DNA of 64,000 nt from JBEBGV01 sp040081265 (GCA_040081265.1 JBEBGV010000019.1:1-64000); one strand, 5' to 3'; counted from the stretch's first letter, positions 7,132 through 16,537 are shown. Made by a program: numbers and translations. Notes: generated by a model from the letters alone, not told the origin.

Positions 7132-8919
7132 CTAGACGACGGCAAGGCGCGCCGAATGCGGCGCGGCGGGAGGAACAGCGCGCTTCTCGCCAATCTGCTG
7201 GCGCCACATCGCGTAGTAGAGGCCCTTCTGGGCCAGCAGCTCCTCGTGCGTACCTGATTCGGTGACGCTCCCGCGCTCGAGCACGTAAATCCTGTCGGCA
7301 TGCATGATCGTGGACAGCCGATGCGCGATCAGGATCGTCATCACGTCCTGGCTGTGTCCGACATCGCGGATGGTCTCGCCGATCTCTTCCTCGGTCAGCG
7401 AGTCGAGTGAGGACGTGGCTTCGTCGAAGACGAGCAGGTGCGGCCGGCGCAGAAGCGCCCGCGCGATCGACAGCCGCTGCTTCTCGCCCCCTGACACCTT
7501 CACGCCGCCCTCGCCGATCACCGAGTCGAGCCCCTTCGGCGCACGGCCCAGCAGGCTGTCGCACGCGGCCTTGTGCAGCACCTCGAGACACTCGACATCG
7601 GTCGCGTCCGGCCTGACAAACAGCAGGTTCTCGCGAATCGTGCCCGAGAAGAGCTGCGTATCCTGCGTCACGAAGCCGATCCGCTCGCGCAACTGGTTCA
7701 AATCGATGGTCGCCGCCGAGTGCCCGTTGTAGAGAATATCGCCTGTCTGCGGCCGGTACAGTCCCACCAGAAGCTTGACGAGGGTCGTCTTTCCGGCGCC
7801 GGACGGCCCGACAAAGGCGATGGTGTCTCCGCGCCGAACCTTGAACGAAATGTCAGTCAGGGCCGGCGTTGACGCCGACTGGTGCTGGAAGCTGACGTGG
7901 TCGAACGCAAGGCTCTGCAGATCGCGCACCGGAACGGGATTGTCAGGCCGCGGCTCTTTCTTCATGTCGAGGATGTCCTGGAAGTTGTTCAGCGACACCT
8001 CGGCCTCGCGGTAGATGTTGATGATGTTCCCCAGCTCCTGCAGCGGTCCGAAGATGAAGAACGAATAGATGAAGAGCGAGAAGAACTGCCCGACCGTGAT
8101 CGCCTGCGTGAAGATCAGATAGAGCATCAGGAACATGATGCTCGTGCGCAGTGCGTTGACCACGGTGCCCTGAATGAAGCTCAGGCTGCGGATGTAACGC
8201 ACCTTCTTCAGCTCGAGCTGCAGGATCTTGCCTGTCGTGCTGTTGAGGCGCGCGATCTCCTGCGGCGCCAGCCCAAGACTCTTCACCAGCTCGATGTTCC
8301 GCAGCGACTCGGTGGTCGCCCCGGCCAGTGCCGTCGTCTCGGCGACGATCACCTTCTGAATGACCTTGATCTTCTTGCTCAGCACCGAGCTGAGAATCCC
8401 GAGCGCCGGGATGGTCAGGAAGTAGATCGGCGCGATGAGCCAGTGAACGCTCCACGCGTAGACCATCACGAAGATGATCCCGACCAGAGACGTGAACAGG
8501 ATGTTGATGGAGGCAGAGATCAGCTTCTCGACATCGGTCCTGACCTTCTGCAGCTTGCCGAGCGTCTCACCGCTCCGCTGGTCCTCGAACACCGAGTACG
8601 GCAGTTCGAGTGAGTGACGGATGCCGTCGGAGTAGATTTGCGCGCCAAGCCGCTGGGTGATGACGTTGATGAAGTAGTCCTGAAAGTTCTTCGCCACGCG
8701 CGACACGAAAGCCACGCCAACCGCGGCACCGAGCAGCAGGCTGACTCCCCGGAAGAATTCACCGGTCGTATACTCCGAGAACCGCGTGGCATACCGATCG
8801 ATGACGTAGCGGAAGATGAGCGGGTCGAGCAGGGAGAAAATCTGGTTGATCGCCGCAAGAACGAGCGCCAGAGCGACGAGCGGCCAATAGTGCTTCAGAT
8901 ATCCCGCAAGAAGTTTCAT
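7132..8919 (-). CDS. ABC exporter, fused membrane and ATPase domains
   Basis: A half-size ABC exporter (595 residues) expected to act as a homodimer or with a partner in the inner membrane. The N-terminal ~320 residues hold about six hydrophobic segments (type I exporter fold). The ATPase domain has Walker A GPSGAGKTT, the Q-loop region, signature VSGGEKQRLSIARAL, Walker B LLVFDEATSSLD and the H-loop IAHRLST. The ATG overlaps the ygfZ stop as ATGA (8916-8919). The substrate cannot be read from the sequence; the family includes lipid, peptide and drug exporters. Convergent with mutT across a repeat-filled gap. Confidence 0.93.
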   Translation of the reverse strand: MKLLAGYLKHYWPLVALALVLAAINQIFSLLDPLIFRYVIDRYATRFSEYTTGEFFRGVSLLLGAAVGVAFVSRVAKNFQDYFINVITQRLGAQIYSDGIRHSLELPYSVFEDQRSGETLGKLQKVRTDVEKLISASINILFTSLVGIIFVMVYAWSVHWLIAPIYFLTIPALGILSSVLSKKIKVIQKVIVAETTALAGATTESLRNIELVKSLGLAPQEIARLNSTTGKILQLELKKVRYIRSLSFIQGTVVNALRTSIMFLMLYLIFTQAITVGQFFSLFIYSFFIFGPLQELGNIINIYREAEVSLNNFQDILDMKKEPRPDNPVPVRDLQSLAFDHVSFQHQSASTPALTDISFKVRRGDTIAFVGPSGAGKTTLVKLLVGLYRPQTGDILYNGHSAATIDLNQLRERIGFVTQDTQLFSGTIRENLLFVRPDATDVECLEVLHKAACDSLLGRAPKGLDSVIGEGGVKVSGGEKQRLSIARALLRRPHLLVFDEATSSLDSLTEEEIGETIRDVGHSQDVMTILIAHRLSTIMHADRIYVLERGSVTESGTHEELLAQKGLYYAMWRQQIGEKRAVPPAAPHSARLAVV

Positions 8920-9896
8920 CTCAGTCCAGTGACCTCAGCCGCGCACCTGTGGCCGTCGACTTCGACGTCGACCACAGTGCCAGCGGCGATAAAATCGCGG
9001 TGCAGATAGCCAAGTGCGACCGGGCCACGCCGAGGCGAACGCGCCGAACTGGTGATCCATCCAACCTCGCGTTCTCCAGAAAAGACGCGCGACCCGCGGG
9101 CCGGAACAGCGTCTTCGACCGCCAGCGCCACCAGCTTCCGAGCTACGCGCCCCTGACCACGGTGCAGCACGCGGATGATGATTTCCTGCCCGACGTAGCA
9201 GCCCTTGGTCAGCGAGATCGCCCGAGACTCGATGCCGGCCTCGAGGGGAATGGTGTCGGCAGTCATGTCGATGCCGAAGAGCGGATAGCCCGCGTCGATT
9301 CGCGCCGCCTCGATGGCATCGGCCGATGCCTGCACCGCACCGCCAGCGCGCAGCGTAGCGGCCACCGTCTCCACCGTGGACGGGTCGGCATAGACGCAGA
9401 AGCCCGGCACGCCGAGTTGATCGACGCGAGCCACTACGACCGCGGCACCTGAGATCTCGGTGCGGGCGTTCTGGTACTGCGCCCAGGACGCCAGACCTGT
9501 CAGCGATCCCGTCACCTGCTCGAGCAACGCCGCCGCCGAGGGACCGTGCACCCGCACCGGGCGCAGCGACCCGCCCAGGTCGGTCAGCTGCACATCCTCT
9601 GAGAACAGAAACTGATCCAGCCTGGCGAGTGTCGCCGCATGTTCGGCGGACGGCACATCCAGGAGAATCATGTCGCCCGACTCGAAGACGTGAAGGTCGG
9701 TGAGCATGCGTCCCTGTGGGGTCAGCCAGGCCGCGTAGCATCCGGTGCCGGTGGTCAGCGCCTCGATGTCGTTGGTTAACAGGCCCTGGAGATACGACGC
9801 CCGGTCACGACCGGTGATGCCGATCGCCCGTGAGGGGGCGACCTCGCCCAGCGCAACCGCCTCGCGCAACGCCGCATAGTCGTCCTCATAGCTCAT
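8916..9896 (-). CDS. ygfZ: Folate-binding protein YgfZ (GcvT-like Fe-S cluster factor)
   Basis: YgfZ proteins bind tetrahydrofolate and help assemble or repair certain Fe-S enzymes. The 326-residue protein has the GcvT-like fold start RASYLQGLLTNDIEAL, the Pro-Gln-Gly-Arg turn TPQGRMLTD, and the diagnostic motif KGCYVGQE with its conserved Cys. This motif separates it from glycine-cleavage T-protein. ATG start at 9896. It is upstream of and overlaps the ABC exporter gene; no functional link between the two is known to me. The Fe-S protein MutY is encoded nearby but on the other strand. Confidence 0.92.
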   Translation of the reverse strand: MSYEDDYAALREAVALGEVAPSRAIGITGRDRASYLQGLLTNDIEALTTGTGCYAAWLTPQGRMLTDLHVFESGDMILLDVPSAEHAATLARLDQFLFSEDVQLTDLGGSLRPVRVHGPSAAALLEQVTGSLTGLASWAQYQNARTEISGAAVVVARVDQLGVPGFCVYADPSTVETVAATLRAGGAVQASADAIEAARIDAGYPLFGIDMTADTIPLEAGIESRAISLTKGCYVGQEIIIRVLHRGQGRVARKLVALAVEDAVPARGSRVFSGEREVGWITSSARSPRRGPVALGYLHRDFIAAGTVVDVEVDGHRCAAEVTGLR

Positions 9897-9945
9897 CCGC
9901 CTGGACCCCTGCCGCCGTGGCCAACCTGATAGGATTTCCCCTGCG

Positions 9946-11652
9946 ATGTCACATCATGCCTTCGCTCGTCATCTTAGTGGACCGTCAGCGCTGGTAGTTT
10001 GGCTGATTCTGCTGGCGCTGCCTGACCTGACTCTGGCGCAGGCGCAGGGGCCCATCGCCACACCGCCGGCCGGCGCGCGCGTTTTCACGGTTTTCCTGCG
10101 GGGAACACCGGTTGGACGCGAGACCATGAACGTCCGGTCCGACGCTACAGGGCTGACCATCGCCAGCCAGTCAAATCTGGGCGCACCGCTCAACATCGTG
10201 ATGCGCAGGGGCGAGATCACCTACCGCCCCGACTTGACGCCGGCCTCACTCACGCTCGAGGCCACCATCAACCAGCGTGAGGTGACCCTCCGTACGATGT
10301 TCGCCAACGGTTCGGCGGTATCGGAAGGCAATGACGGCGGAAACCCGGTCCGCGCCACCAATCCGATTCAGCCGCGAACCTTCGTCTATCCCGATATTTT
10401 CTTTGGCGCGATCGAGGGTCTCGGCCGACAGCTCTCGGTCATCAACGGCCTCCCCGACGACATCCACGCGTTCATAGCGCCCGGCGTCGACGTGGCCGTC
10501 CGCGTCAAGGATGCCTCGCGCGGCCGTGTGTCGGTTGGTGCCACCGCGATCGACGTCTATCGCTACGAGCTGGTGTTCTCCAACTCGACCGGGGAGCTTG
10601 TCGCCCACCTGACGACCGAGATCAACGGCGGCTTGCTCATCTTCCAGGTGCCCTCACAGGCACTCGACGTCGTCCGGGAAGATCTGACCAGCGCGACCGC
10701 GCGCACCATGGTCTTTGCGAACCCCACCGACGAGCCCGTGTCCATGCAGTCAAACGGGTTCACCCTCGGGGGCACGCTGACGCGGCCACCGAACGCCGCA
10801 GCGACAGCCAAGTTGCCGGCCGTCGTGCTCCTCGCGGGAGCAGGCGCCGATGAGCGAGACGGCTACGTCGGCGGCGTCCCAATCATGGGCCAGCTCGCGG
10901 GCGCGCTGGCCGATGCCGGCTTTATCGTCATCCGCTACGACCGCCGCGGGGCTGGACAGAGCGGCGGCCGGTCCGAGTCAGCAACGCTCGGCGACTACGC
11001 CGAGGACGCTCGCGTGGCGGTGAAGTTCCTGGCCAACCGCAAAGACGTCGACGCCCGGCGCATCGCGGTCCTGGGCCACAGCGAAGCGGCCTGGGTCGCC
11101 ATGCTGGCCGCCTCGAGAGACAACGGCATTGCGGCGGTCGTTTCCATTGCCGCACCGTCACAGACTGGCTCCGAACTGGTGCTTGATCAGCAGGTCACAG
11201 CATTAAGCCGCCTGAATCTCACGCCTGCCGAGCGGGAAGAGAAGATCGCATTCCAGAGGCGTATCCAGGCCGCCGTCGTCGGGGGCTCGTCGTGGGAGGG
11301 CATCCCCGCTGACGTGCGACGCCAGGCCGATACGCCCTGGTTCGCCAGCCTGCTTGCCTACGACCCGGCGCAGGTGCTCGAGAAGATCCGGCAGCCGCTC
11401 CTCTTCGTGCATGGCCAGCTCGACAAGCAGATCTCGGTCGAAAACGTCGAACGGCTCTCGGAGACAGCCCGCAAGGCCAGCAAGTCGAAGACGATCGACG
11501 TCGTCTCGGTTCGCGGCGTGAATCACCTGCTGGTCCCTGCCGTGACCGGCGACGTATCCGAGTACGGCACGCTCACCGATCGCAACGTGAGTCGCGATGT
11601 CACGATGGCGATCAGCGACTGGCTGACCCGGACGCTCACGGTCCGGCGATGA
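9946..11652 (+). CDS. Secreted alpha/beta hydrolase with N-terminal beta domain
   Basis: A 568-residue exported hydrolase. Residues about 14-33 (ALVVWLILLALPDLTLAQA) look like a signal peptide with cleavage after the AQA. Residues 40-260 form a domain I do not recognise by name; the hydrolase part begins near 290 with GAGADERDGYVGG. The nucleophile elbow is GHSEA with Ser379, followed by HGQLDKQI (likely acid region) and GVNHLLVP (catalytic His). These are features of serine peptidases/esterases of the S9/S15-like group. Substrate unknown. Its stop overlaps the P1 peptidase start, so the two are probably co-expressed envelope hydrolases. A TAGGAT lies 10 bases before the ATG. Confidence 0.85.
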   Translation: MSHHAFARHLSGPSALVVWLILLALPDLTLAQAQGPIATPPAGARVFTVFLRGTPVGRETMNVRSDATGLTIASQSNLGAPLNIVMRRGEITYRPDLTPASLTLEATINQREVTLRTMFANGSAVSEGNDGGNPVRATNPIQPRTFVYPDIFFGAIEGLGRQLSVINGLPDDIHAFIAPGVDVAVRVKDASRGRVSVGATAIDVYRYELVFSNSTGELVAHLTTEINGGLLIFQVPSQALDVVREDLTSATARTMVFANPTDEPVSMQSNGFTLGGTLTRPPNAAATAKLPAVVLLAGAGADERDGYVGGVPIMGQLAGALADAGFIVIRYDRRGAGQSGGRSESATLGDYAEDARVAVKFLANRKDVDARRIAVLGHSEAAWVAMLAASRDNGIAAVVSIAAPSQTGSELVLDQQVTALSRLNLTPAEREEKIAFQRRIQAAVVGGSSWEGIPADVRRQADTPWFASLLAYDPAQVLEKIRQPLLFVHGQLDKQISVENVERLSETARKASKSKTIDVVSVRGVNHLLVPAVTGDVSEYGTLTDRNVSRDVTMAISDWLTRTLTVRR

Positions 11653-12743
11653 AGACGCCTCTCATCGCGGCAACGGTGGTCGCGGCGGCTGTCGGGGTGG
11701 CAGCCCTGGCGCAGCAGCGCACCGTGCCACGCGACACACTGACGGCCGTCGACGGCATCCGCGTCGGACACTTCACGTTGTCGGAGCGGCCCACCGGTTG
11801 CACCGTCATCCTGGTGGACGGACCAGGTGCGGTTGGTGGCATCGCCCAGCGTGGGCCGGCGCCAGGAACGCGTGAAACCGACCTGCTCGATCCGCTCAAC
11901 ATGGTCGAGCGCGTCAACGCGATCGTCTTGTCGGGCGGCAGCGCCTACGGCCTCGATGCCGCACAGGGCGCGATGCGCTACCTCGAAGAACAGAAGATCG
12001 GGTTCCCGATCGCCGGCGGCGTCGTCCCCATCGTCCCGGCCGCCGTGATCTTCGATCTCCCCTTCGGTGGCAAACCGCAGATTCGACCCACCGCGGACTG
12101 CGGCTACAAGGCCGCCTCGACGGCATCGGCCTCCGCAGTCGAAGAAGGCAACGTCGGCGTCGGCGCGGGCGCGACCGTCGGCAAGCTCGAAGCGCTGCTG
12201 GGCGCGCGGGGCGGCGCGACTCGTCGTTCGCCGATGAAGGCTGGCGTCGGCTCGGCTGCCATCCGCCTCGGTAACGGCCTCGTCGTGTCCGCCCTCGCTG
12301 TCGCCAACGCCGTCGGCGACATCATCGACCCGATGTCGGGCAAAGTCGTGGCCGGTGTACGCAACGCGGATGGCTCGCTTGCTGACGCCCGGCTGCTGCT
12401 TCGCAGCGGCAACGCCGCCCCGGTGCGCGTCGGTGAGAACACCACGCTCGTCGTGGTCGCCACCAACGCCCAGCTCACCAAGGTCCAGGCGACCCGCGTG
12501 GCGCTGATGGCTGACGATGGCCTGGCGCGAGCGGTGAATCCGGTGCACACGCAAGGCGATGGCGACACCGTCTTCGTGCTCGCGACTGGTCGTTTCACCG
12601 GAACAGTCGATCTGACGACGGTGGGCGGCCTGGCCGCGGAGGTCGTCGCGGAGGCCATCGTCCGTGCTGCGACCGAAGCTCGCAGTTCCGGTGGGCTGGC
12701 CGCTGCGAGAGACACCGGCACGGTTCCGGCACGGTTCAGATAA
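11649..12743 (+). CDS. P1 family peptidase (S58/N-terminal nucleophile hydrolase)
   Basis: Related to DmpA aminopeptidase and the NylC 6-aminohexanoate oligomer hydrolase, which self-cleave and use the new N-terminal Ser/Thr as nucleophile. The 364-residue protein has a signal-like start (MKTPLIAATVVAAAVGVAAL) and conserved segments LSGGSAYGLDAAQG and PHT-type PVHTQGDGDTVFVLATG. The segment GENTTLVVVATNA places Asn264-Thr265 where NylC cleaves (Asn266/Thr267), so Thr265 is the likely nucleophile. ATGA overlap with the upstream hydrolase. The export signal suggests a role in extracellular or periplasmic peptide or amide breakdown. Confidence 0.9.
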   Translation: MKTPLIAATVVAAAVGVAALAQQRTVPRDTLTAVDGIRVGHFTLSERPTGCTVILVDGPGAVGGIAQRGPAPGTRETDLLDPLNMVERVNAIVLSGGSAYGLDAAQGAMRYLEEQKIGFPIAGGVVPIVPAAVIFDLPFGGKPQIRPTADCGYKAASTASASAVEEGNVGVGAGATVGKLEALLGARGGATRRSPMKAGVGSAAIRLGNGLVVSALAVANAVGDIIDPMSGKVVAGVRNADGSLADARLLLRSGNAAPVRVGENTTLVVVATNAQLTKVQATRVALMADDGLARAVNPVHTQGDGDTVFVLATGRFTGTVDLTTVGGLAAEVVAEAIVRAATEARSSGGLAAARDTGTVPARFR

Positions 12744-12763
12744 GCCCCCCGGACGCCCGCGTC

Positions 12764-14173
12764 GTGAACCTTCACCTGGCGCTGCTCGTCGCCTACTCCC
12801 TCGCGATGGTCGCGGTCGGGCTCTGGATGTCGAGGGCCGTCCGCACCAGCGCCGACTTCTTCGTTGCCGGCAGGACCCTGTCGGCCCCCCTGCTGTTTTC
12901 AACCGTGCTGGCCGCAAACATCGGCGCCGGTACGACCATCGGAGCCGCTGGCGTCGGCTATCGCGACGGCATCAGTGCATGGTGGTGGAGCGGCTCGGCG
13001 GCCATCGGTTCGCTGGTGTTGGCACTCTTTGTCGGCCCGCGCATCTGGCGGATCGCCAAGGCCCATGGGTTGTACACGGTTGGCGACTATCTCGAACTGC
13101 GCTACAGCGGCGCAGTGCGGGGAGTCATCACGGTGCTCATCTGGTTCGGCACGCTGTCGATTCTCGCCGGGCAGCTAATCGGCGGCGCCGCCATCCTGGC
13201 AACCGTGGCCGGCATTCCGCGGGAAACCGGCATCATCGCCAGCGCGCTGGTGATGACGATCTACTTCGTGGCCGGTGGCCTGCTGAGCTCGGCGTGGGTA
13301 AACATGGTTCAGCTTGTCGTGCTCCTGGGGGGCTTCCTCCTGGCCACGCCACTCGTCCTTGGGCAGGTTGGCGGTGTGGCCGGCGCGATGAGCGGACCGG
13401 CGGTGCCTGAAACGTTCGACAACTTCCTCTATTCCGCCGGCGGGCGGTCAGGATGGACGTTCCTCTTCCTTCTGGCACCGAGCTTCATCATCTCGCCGGG
13501 GCTGCTCCAGAAGGCCTACGGGGCCTCTGGACCGAGCGCGATCCGGCGCGGCATCGGACTTCAGGCAATCGCGCTGGCACTCTTTGCGCTCCTGCCAGCG
13601 CTCCTGGGCATGTCGGCCAGGGCAGCGCACCCGGGCATCATCGATCCCAGCCTCGTGCTGCCGACGGTGCTCATCGAGCAGCTTCCCACCATGCTCTCTG
13701 CTCTGGCGCTGGCTGCGGTCTTCTCGGCGGAAGTCAGCACCTGCGATGCCATCCTCTTCATGCTGTCGACGTCCCTCTCCCAGGACCTCTATCGACGCTT
13801 TCTCCGGCCAGCGGCCACTGACGCGCAGCTGCTGCGTGTGGCGCGGTACGCTGCGATCGCGGGCGCGATCGGTGGCGTCCTGCTCGCGATTCGGCTGCCG
13901 ACGGTGACGGCAGCGCTCGGCATCTTCTACTCGCTGCTGAGCGTGACGCTGTTCGTGCCGATCGTCGGCGGACTCTACACCCGCAGGGCGGGTACGCCGG
14001 AAGCCATGGCGGCCATCGCCACCGGTGGCCTGGTCGCCCTGGCAGCCATCTTCATCCCCCACCGGCCCGCGTGGTGGCTCGATCCGGCCGTCGCAGGCCT
14101 GCTGGCAGCCGCCCTCGCCTTCCTGGCGGTGATGGCGGGACGCGGCCGCAGCCGGTCGATCAGCGTGCAGTAA
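12764..14173 (+). CDS. Sodium:solute symporter (SSS family)
   Basis: A 469-residue polytopic membrane protein with about 12-13 hydrophobic segments. The N-terminal pattern SRAVRTSADFFVAGRTLS followed by STVLAANIGAGTTIGAAG is typical of the SSS/LeuT-fold symporters (pantothenate, proline, glucose and carboxylate carriers). GTG start, 20 bases after the P1 peptidase gene; it may import a product released by the two secreted hydrolases upstream. The next gene, a tartrate/malate-type dehydrogenase, is only 10 bases away, so a hydroxy-acid substrate is a second possibility. Substrate is not determinable from sequence. Confidence 0.9.
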   Translation: MNLHLALLVAYSLAMVAVGLWMSRAVRTSADFFVAGRTLSAPLLFSTVLAANIGAGTTIGAAGVGYRDGISAWWWSGSAAIGSLVLALFVGPRIWRIAKAHGLYTVGDYLELRYSGAVRGVITVLIWFGTLSILAGQLIGGAAILATVAGIPRETGIIASALVMTIYFVAGGLLSSAWVNMVQLVVLLGGFLLATPLVLGQVGGVAGAMSGPAVPETFDNFLYSAGGRSGWTFLFLLAPSFIISPGLLQKAYGASGPSAIRRGIGLQAIALALFALLPALLGMSARAAHPGIIDPSLVLPTVLIEQLPTMLSALALAAVFSAEVSTCDAILFMLSTSLSQDLYRRFLRPAATDAQLLRVARYAAIAGAIGGVLLAIRLPTVTAALGIFYSLLSVTLFVPIVGGLYTRRAGTPEAMAAIATGGLVALAAIFIPHRPAWWLDPAVAGLLAAALAFLAVMAGRGRSRSISVQ

Positions 14174-14176
14174 AAT
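14171..14176 (+). promoter_or_regulatory. Putative -10 box TAAAAT before the dehydrogenase gene
   Basis: TAAAAT starts on the symporter stop codon and ends exactly 7 bases before the ATG at 14184, the spacing expected for a leaderless transcript. There is no Shine-Dalgarno in the 10-base gap and no clear -35. Confidence 0.4.
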
Positions 14177-14183
14177 CATCGCA

Positions 14184-15242
14184 ATGAAGACGTATCGAAT
14201 CGCAGTGATCGCTGGAGACGGCATCGGCAAGGAAGTCATCCCTGCGGGGATGGATGTACTCAAGATAGCGGCAGATCGCGGCGAATTCCGCTGTGACTTC
14301 ACCGAGCTTCCGTGGGGGTGCGACTACTACCTTGCGCACGGCCGCATGCTGGACGCTGACGGCATCGATCAACTCCTGAAGTTCGATGCCATCTACCTTG
14401 GCGCGATTGGCGCACCGACGGTGTCCGACGCCATCTCTGCCCGTGAGCTGATCCTGCCCCTTCGCCAGAAGCTCTTTCAGTATGTGAACCTCAGGCCGAT
14501 GCGCCTGCTGTCCGGCATCAAGTCGCCGCTCGCCGGTCGCGGCCCCGCGGACATCGACATGGTGTGCGTCCGCGAAAACTCCGAGGGTGAGTACTGCGGC
14601 CTCGGCGGGCGGCTGCACGGCGGAACGCCGCAGGAACTGGCCGAACAGACGAGCGTCTTCACGCGCCACGGCATCGCCCGCATCGCCCGCTACGCGTTCA
14701 CGATCGCCCAGGGCCGACCGCGAAAGATGCTGGCCAGCGCCACCAAGTCAAATGCGCTTCAGCATGTGATGGTGCTCTGGGACGAGGTCGTAGCCGAGGT
14801 CGCGAAAGAATTCCCCGACGTGAAGTACCAGAAGTTCCACGTGGATGCGATCGCGGCGCGAATGGTCACTCATCCACAGACGCTCGACGTGATCGTGGCG
14901 TCGAACCTCTTCGGCGACATCCTCACCGACATCGGGTCGGCCATCTCCGGCAGCCTGGGGGTCGGACCGGGGGGCAACATCAACCCCGAGCGCACGACAC
15001 CCTCGATGTTCGAACCCATCCACGGGTCCGCGCCCGACATCGCCGGCAAGGGCATCGCCAACCCGATCGCCGCGATCTGGGCCGGGGCGATGATGCTCGA
15101 CCACCTCGGAGAACGCGCTGCGCACGACAGCATCCTCGCCGCGATCGAGAGCGTGATTGGCAGCGAGGCGGTCAAGACGCCAGACCTCGGTGGACGGGCG
15201 ACCACCGCCGAGATGGCGAAGGCCGTCGTCGCCGCCCTGTAG
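14184..15242 (+). CDS. Tartrate/D-malate-type decarboxylating dehydrogenase
   Basis: A 352-residue member of the isocitrate/isopropylmalate dehydrogenase family, NAD-dependent beta-decarboxylating. Signatures: AGDGIGKEVIP, the substrate/metal region CVRENSEGEY, ATKSN, and NLFGDILTDIG followed by GSAPDIAGKGIANP. The combination LLSGIKSPLAGRGPADIDMVCVRENSEGEY (read as adjoining blocks) and a short spacer fit the tartrate dehydrogenase/D-malate dehydrogenase subgroup better than LeuB. Leucine-pathway genes are absent nearby, which agrees. It could act with the upstream symporter on hydroxy-acids. Exact substrate uncertain. Confidence 0.85.
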   Translation: MKTYRIAVIAGDGIGKEVIPAGMDVLKIAADRGEFRCDFTELPWGCDYYLAHGRMLDADGIDQLLKFDAIYLGAIGAPTVSDAISARELILPLRQKLFQYVNLRPMRLLSGIKSPLAGRGPADIDMVCVRENSEGEYCGLGGRLHGGTPQELAEQTSVFTRHGIARIARYAFTIAQGRPRKMLASATKSNALQHVMVLWDEVVAEVAKEFPDVKYQKFHVDAIAARMVTHPQTLDVIVASNLFGDILTDIGSAISGSLGVGPGGNINPERTTPSMFEPIHGSAPDIAGKGIANPIAAIWAGAMMLDHLGERAAHDSILAAIESVIGSEAVKTPDLGGRATTAEMAKAVVAAL

Positions 15243-15271
15243 GTCCAGCGGCGGACACGCCGCCTGATCGT

Positions 15272-16108
15272 CTACGGGGGAAAGCCGAACGCCAGCTTCA
15301 CCGCGGCGTACTCGGGGTGGACGCTGCCGTCTTCTGCGCGGATGACAAGTGGCGGCTCGATCCAGGTGCGGGTGCGCATGTCCTCTGGCAGATCGGCGGA
15401 CCGCATCATCAGAAACAACGTGATGAGCGGCGTCTCGCCCGCCTTGAACATTACCGGACGGCGCCGCACCACAGTCATCTGCACTGTCTCTGCAGCAGTC
15501 TCCACGCGACGTCGCTGCTCCTCGGGGAAGACGCAGGCAAACACTCCCCCGGCAGCGAGGTGCTCGGACGCGACCCGCGCGTAGTCCATGATGTCGCCTC
15601 GCACTTCAAACCGACACGCCACCTTCTGCGGATGATCGCCGTGAACGCCGGTGTCGAGCGGGAAGTATGGTGGGCTGCCCAGCACCAGGTCGAAGGTCTC
15701 ATCAGCGGCGATCGCTGCCTGCTCCCTGAAGTCCGCGTGCCGGATGTCCATCCGCTCTGTCAGTCCGTTGTAAGCCGCTGAACGCTGTGAAAGGGCCACG
15801 CTTTCCTCTTGCGCCTCGACGGTTACAAGCGACGAACCGGGAAGCCGCCAGGCCACGATCGTGGCCACCGAACCGATGCCTGAGCCGAGGTCGAGGATGC
15901 GCGACGCCGACGGCACCCAGGTCGAGCCGTACCACGCGGTGAGCACGTCGTCGGTCGAGAATCGATGGCCCTTCTTCAGCTGCAGGATTCGGAAGTGACC
16001 GCTGATGGCGTCGAGCGACTCGTCGTCGTTGACGTCAACCTTTGCGCGAGCACCTGGAGGAACGGGACCCGGCTTGGCCCACCCCTTGAAGTGCGAATCA
16101 GGAACCAC
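15272..16108 (-). CDS. TrmN6-like SAM-dependent methyltransferase
   Basis: Looks like the tRNA1(Val) A37-N6 methyltransferase family. The 278-residue protein has the SAM motif ILDLGSGIGS (71-80) and the late motif LVLGSPPYFPLD, where family members normally show NPPYF; here Ser145 replaces the Asn. The segment KKGHRFSTDDVLTAWY before the SAM motif is also family-like. GTG start; it diverges from the FHA gene across a 77-base gap. Confident as a small N-methyltransferase; the RNA substrate is inferred. Confidence 0.8.
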   Translation of the reverse strand: MVPDSHFKGWAKPGPVPPGARAKVDVNDDESLDAISGHFRILQLKKGHRFSTDDVLTAWYGSTWVPSASRILDLGSGIGSVATIVAWRLPGSSLVTVEAQEESVALSQRSAAYNGLTERMDIRHADFREQAAIAADETFDLVLGSPPYFPLDTGVHGDHPQKVACRFEVRGDIMDYARVASEHLAAGGVFACVFPEEQRRRVETAAETVQMTVVRRRPVMFKAGETPLITLFLMMRSADLPEDMRTRTWIEPPLVIRAEDGSVHPEYAAVKLAFGFPP

Positions 16109-16170
16109 CGCGGTCAGGATACCAGCACACGTCAGAAAATCTGTCCGCGGAACCAGCGAGAGGCGTGCGG

Positions 16171-16176
16171 TAAGAT
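16171..16176 (+). promoter_or_regulatory. Putative -10 box TAAGAT before the FHA gene
   Basis: TAAGAT ends 9 bases before the ATG at 16186. No clear -35 is seen, and the short leader has no convincing ribosome site. Confidence 0.35.
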
Positions 16177-16185
16177 TTTCCAGAG

Positions 16186-16497
16186 ATGAGCGAACCGATG
16201 TGGATTCTGCGGACCGTCAACGAAGACCTGCCCAGCCAGACGTTCCGTATCCTGCCTGGCGGCATCAAGACGCTGGGACGGGCGACCGGGGCGGACTTCA
16301 TCCTCGACGCCGCTCTGGTCTCGAGAGTTCACTGCCGGGTGACCATCGCGCCGAGCGGCGATCTGGAGGTCAAGGACCTCGAGAGCACCAACGGCACGTT
16401 CGTCAACGACGAGCGGGTCGACATCGCCCACCTGAAGTCCGGGGACCGGCTTCGCGTGGGGCGCGTCGAGCTCGTCGCGTTGCGGGACGCGGAGTAA
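16186..16497 (+). CDS. Stand-alone FHA domain protein
   Basis: A 103-residue protein that is essentially one forkhead-associated domain, a phosphothreonine-binding module. It shows the order TLGRATGADF (GR), LVSRVHCRV (S-x-x-H) and ESTNGTFVND (NG) that forms the phosphopeptide pocket. It has no signal peptide or membrane segment, so it should act in the cytosol as an adaptor for Ser/Thr kinase signalling; an active transmembrane kinase is encoded at 58919-60871 and a degenerate one at 17538. ATG start with SD-poor leader. Convergent with the MBL hydrolase gene. Confidence 0.92.
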   Translation: MSEPMWILRTVNEDLPSQTFRILPGGIKTLGRATGADFILDAALVSRVHCRVTIAPSGDLEVKDLESTNGTFVNDERVDIAHLKSGDRLRVGRVELVALRDAE

Positions 16498-16499
16498 CG

Positions 16500-16527
16500 C
16501 CCGGGCCTGAAGGCCAGGCCTACGTAC
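16500..16527 (-). repeat. TACGTAGG palindromic element, intergenic copy
   Basis: Read on the minus strand, GTACGTAGG (16519-16527) is followed by a hairpin around GGCCT/AGGCC (16504-16515). It occupies the 40-base gap between the convergent FHA and MBL genes. Confidence 0.65.
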
Positions 16528-16537
16528 TACTCGGTGT

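Noticed and set aside
15243..15271. Possible terminator hairpin between convergent genes
   Set aside because: Only a short GGCGG/CGCC pairing without a T-run; too weak to call.
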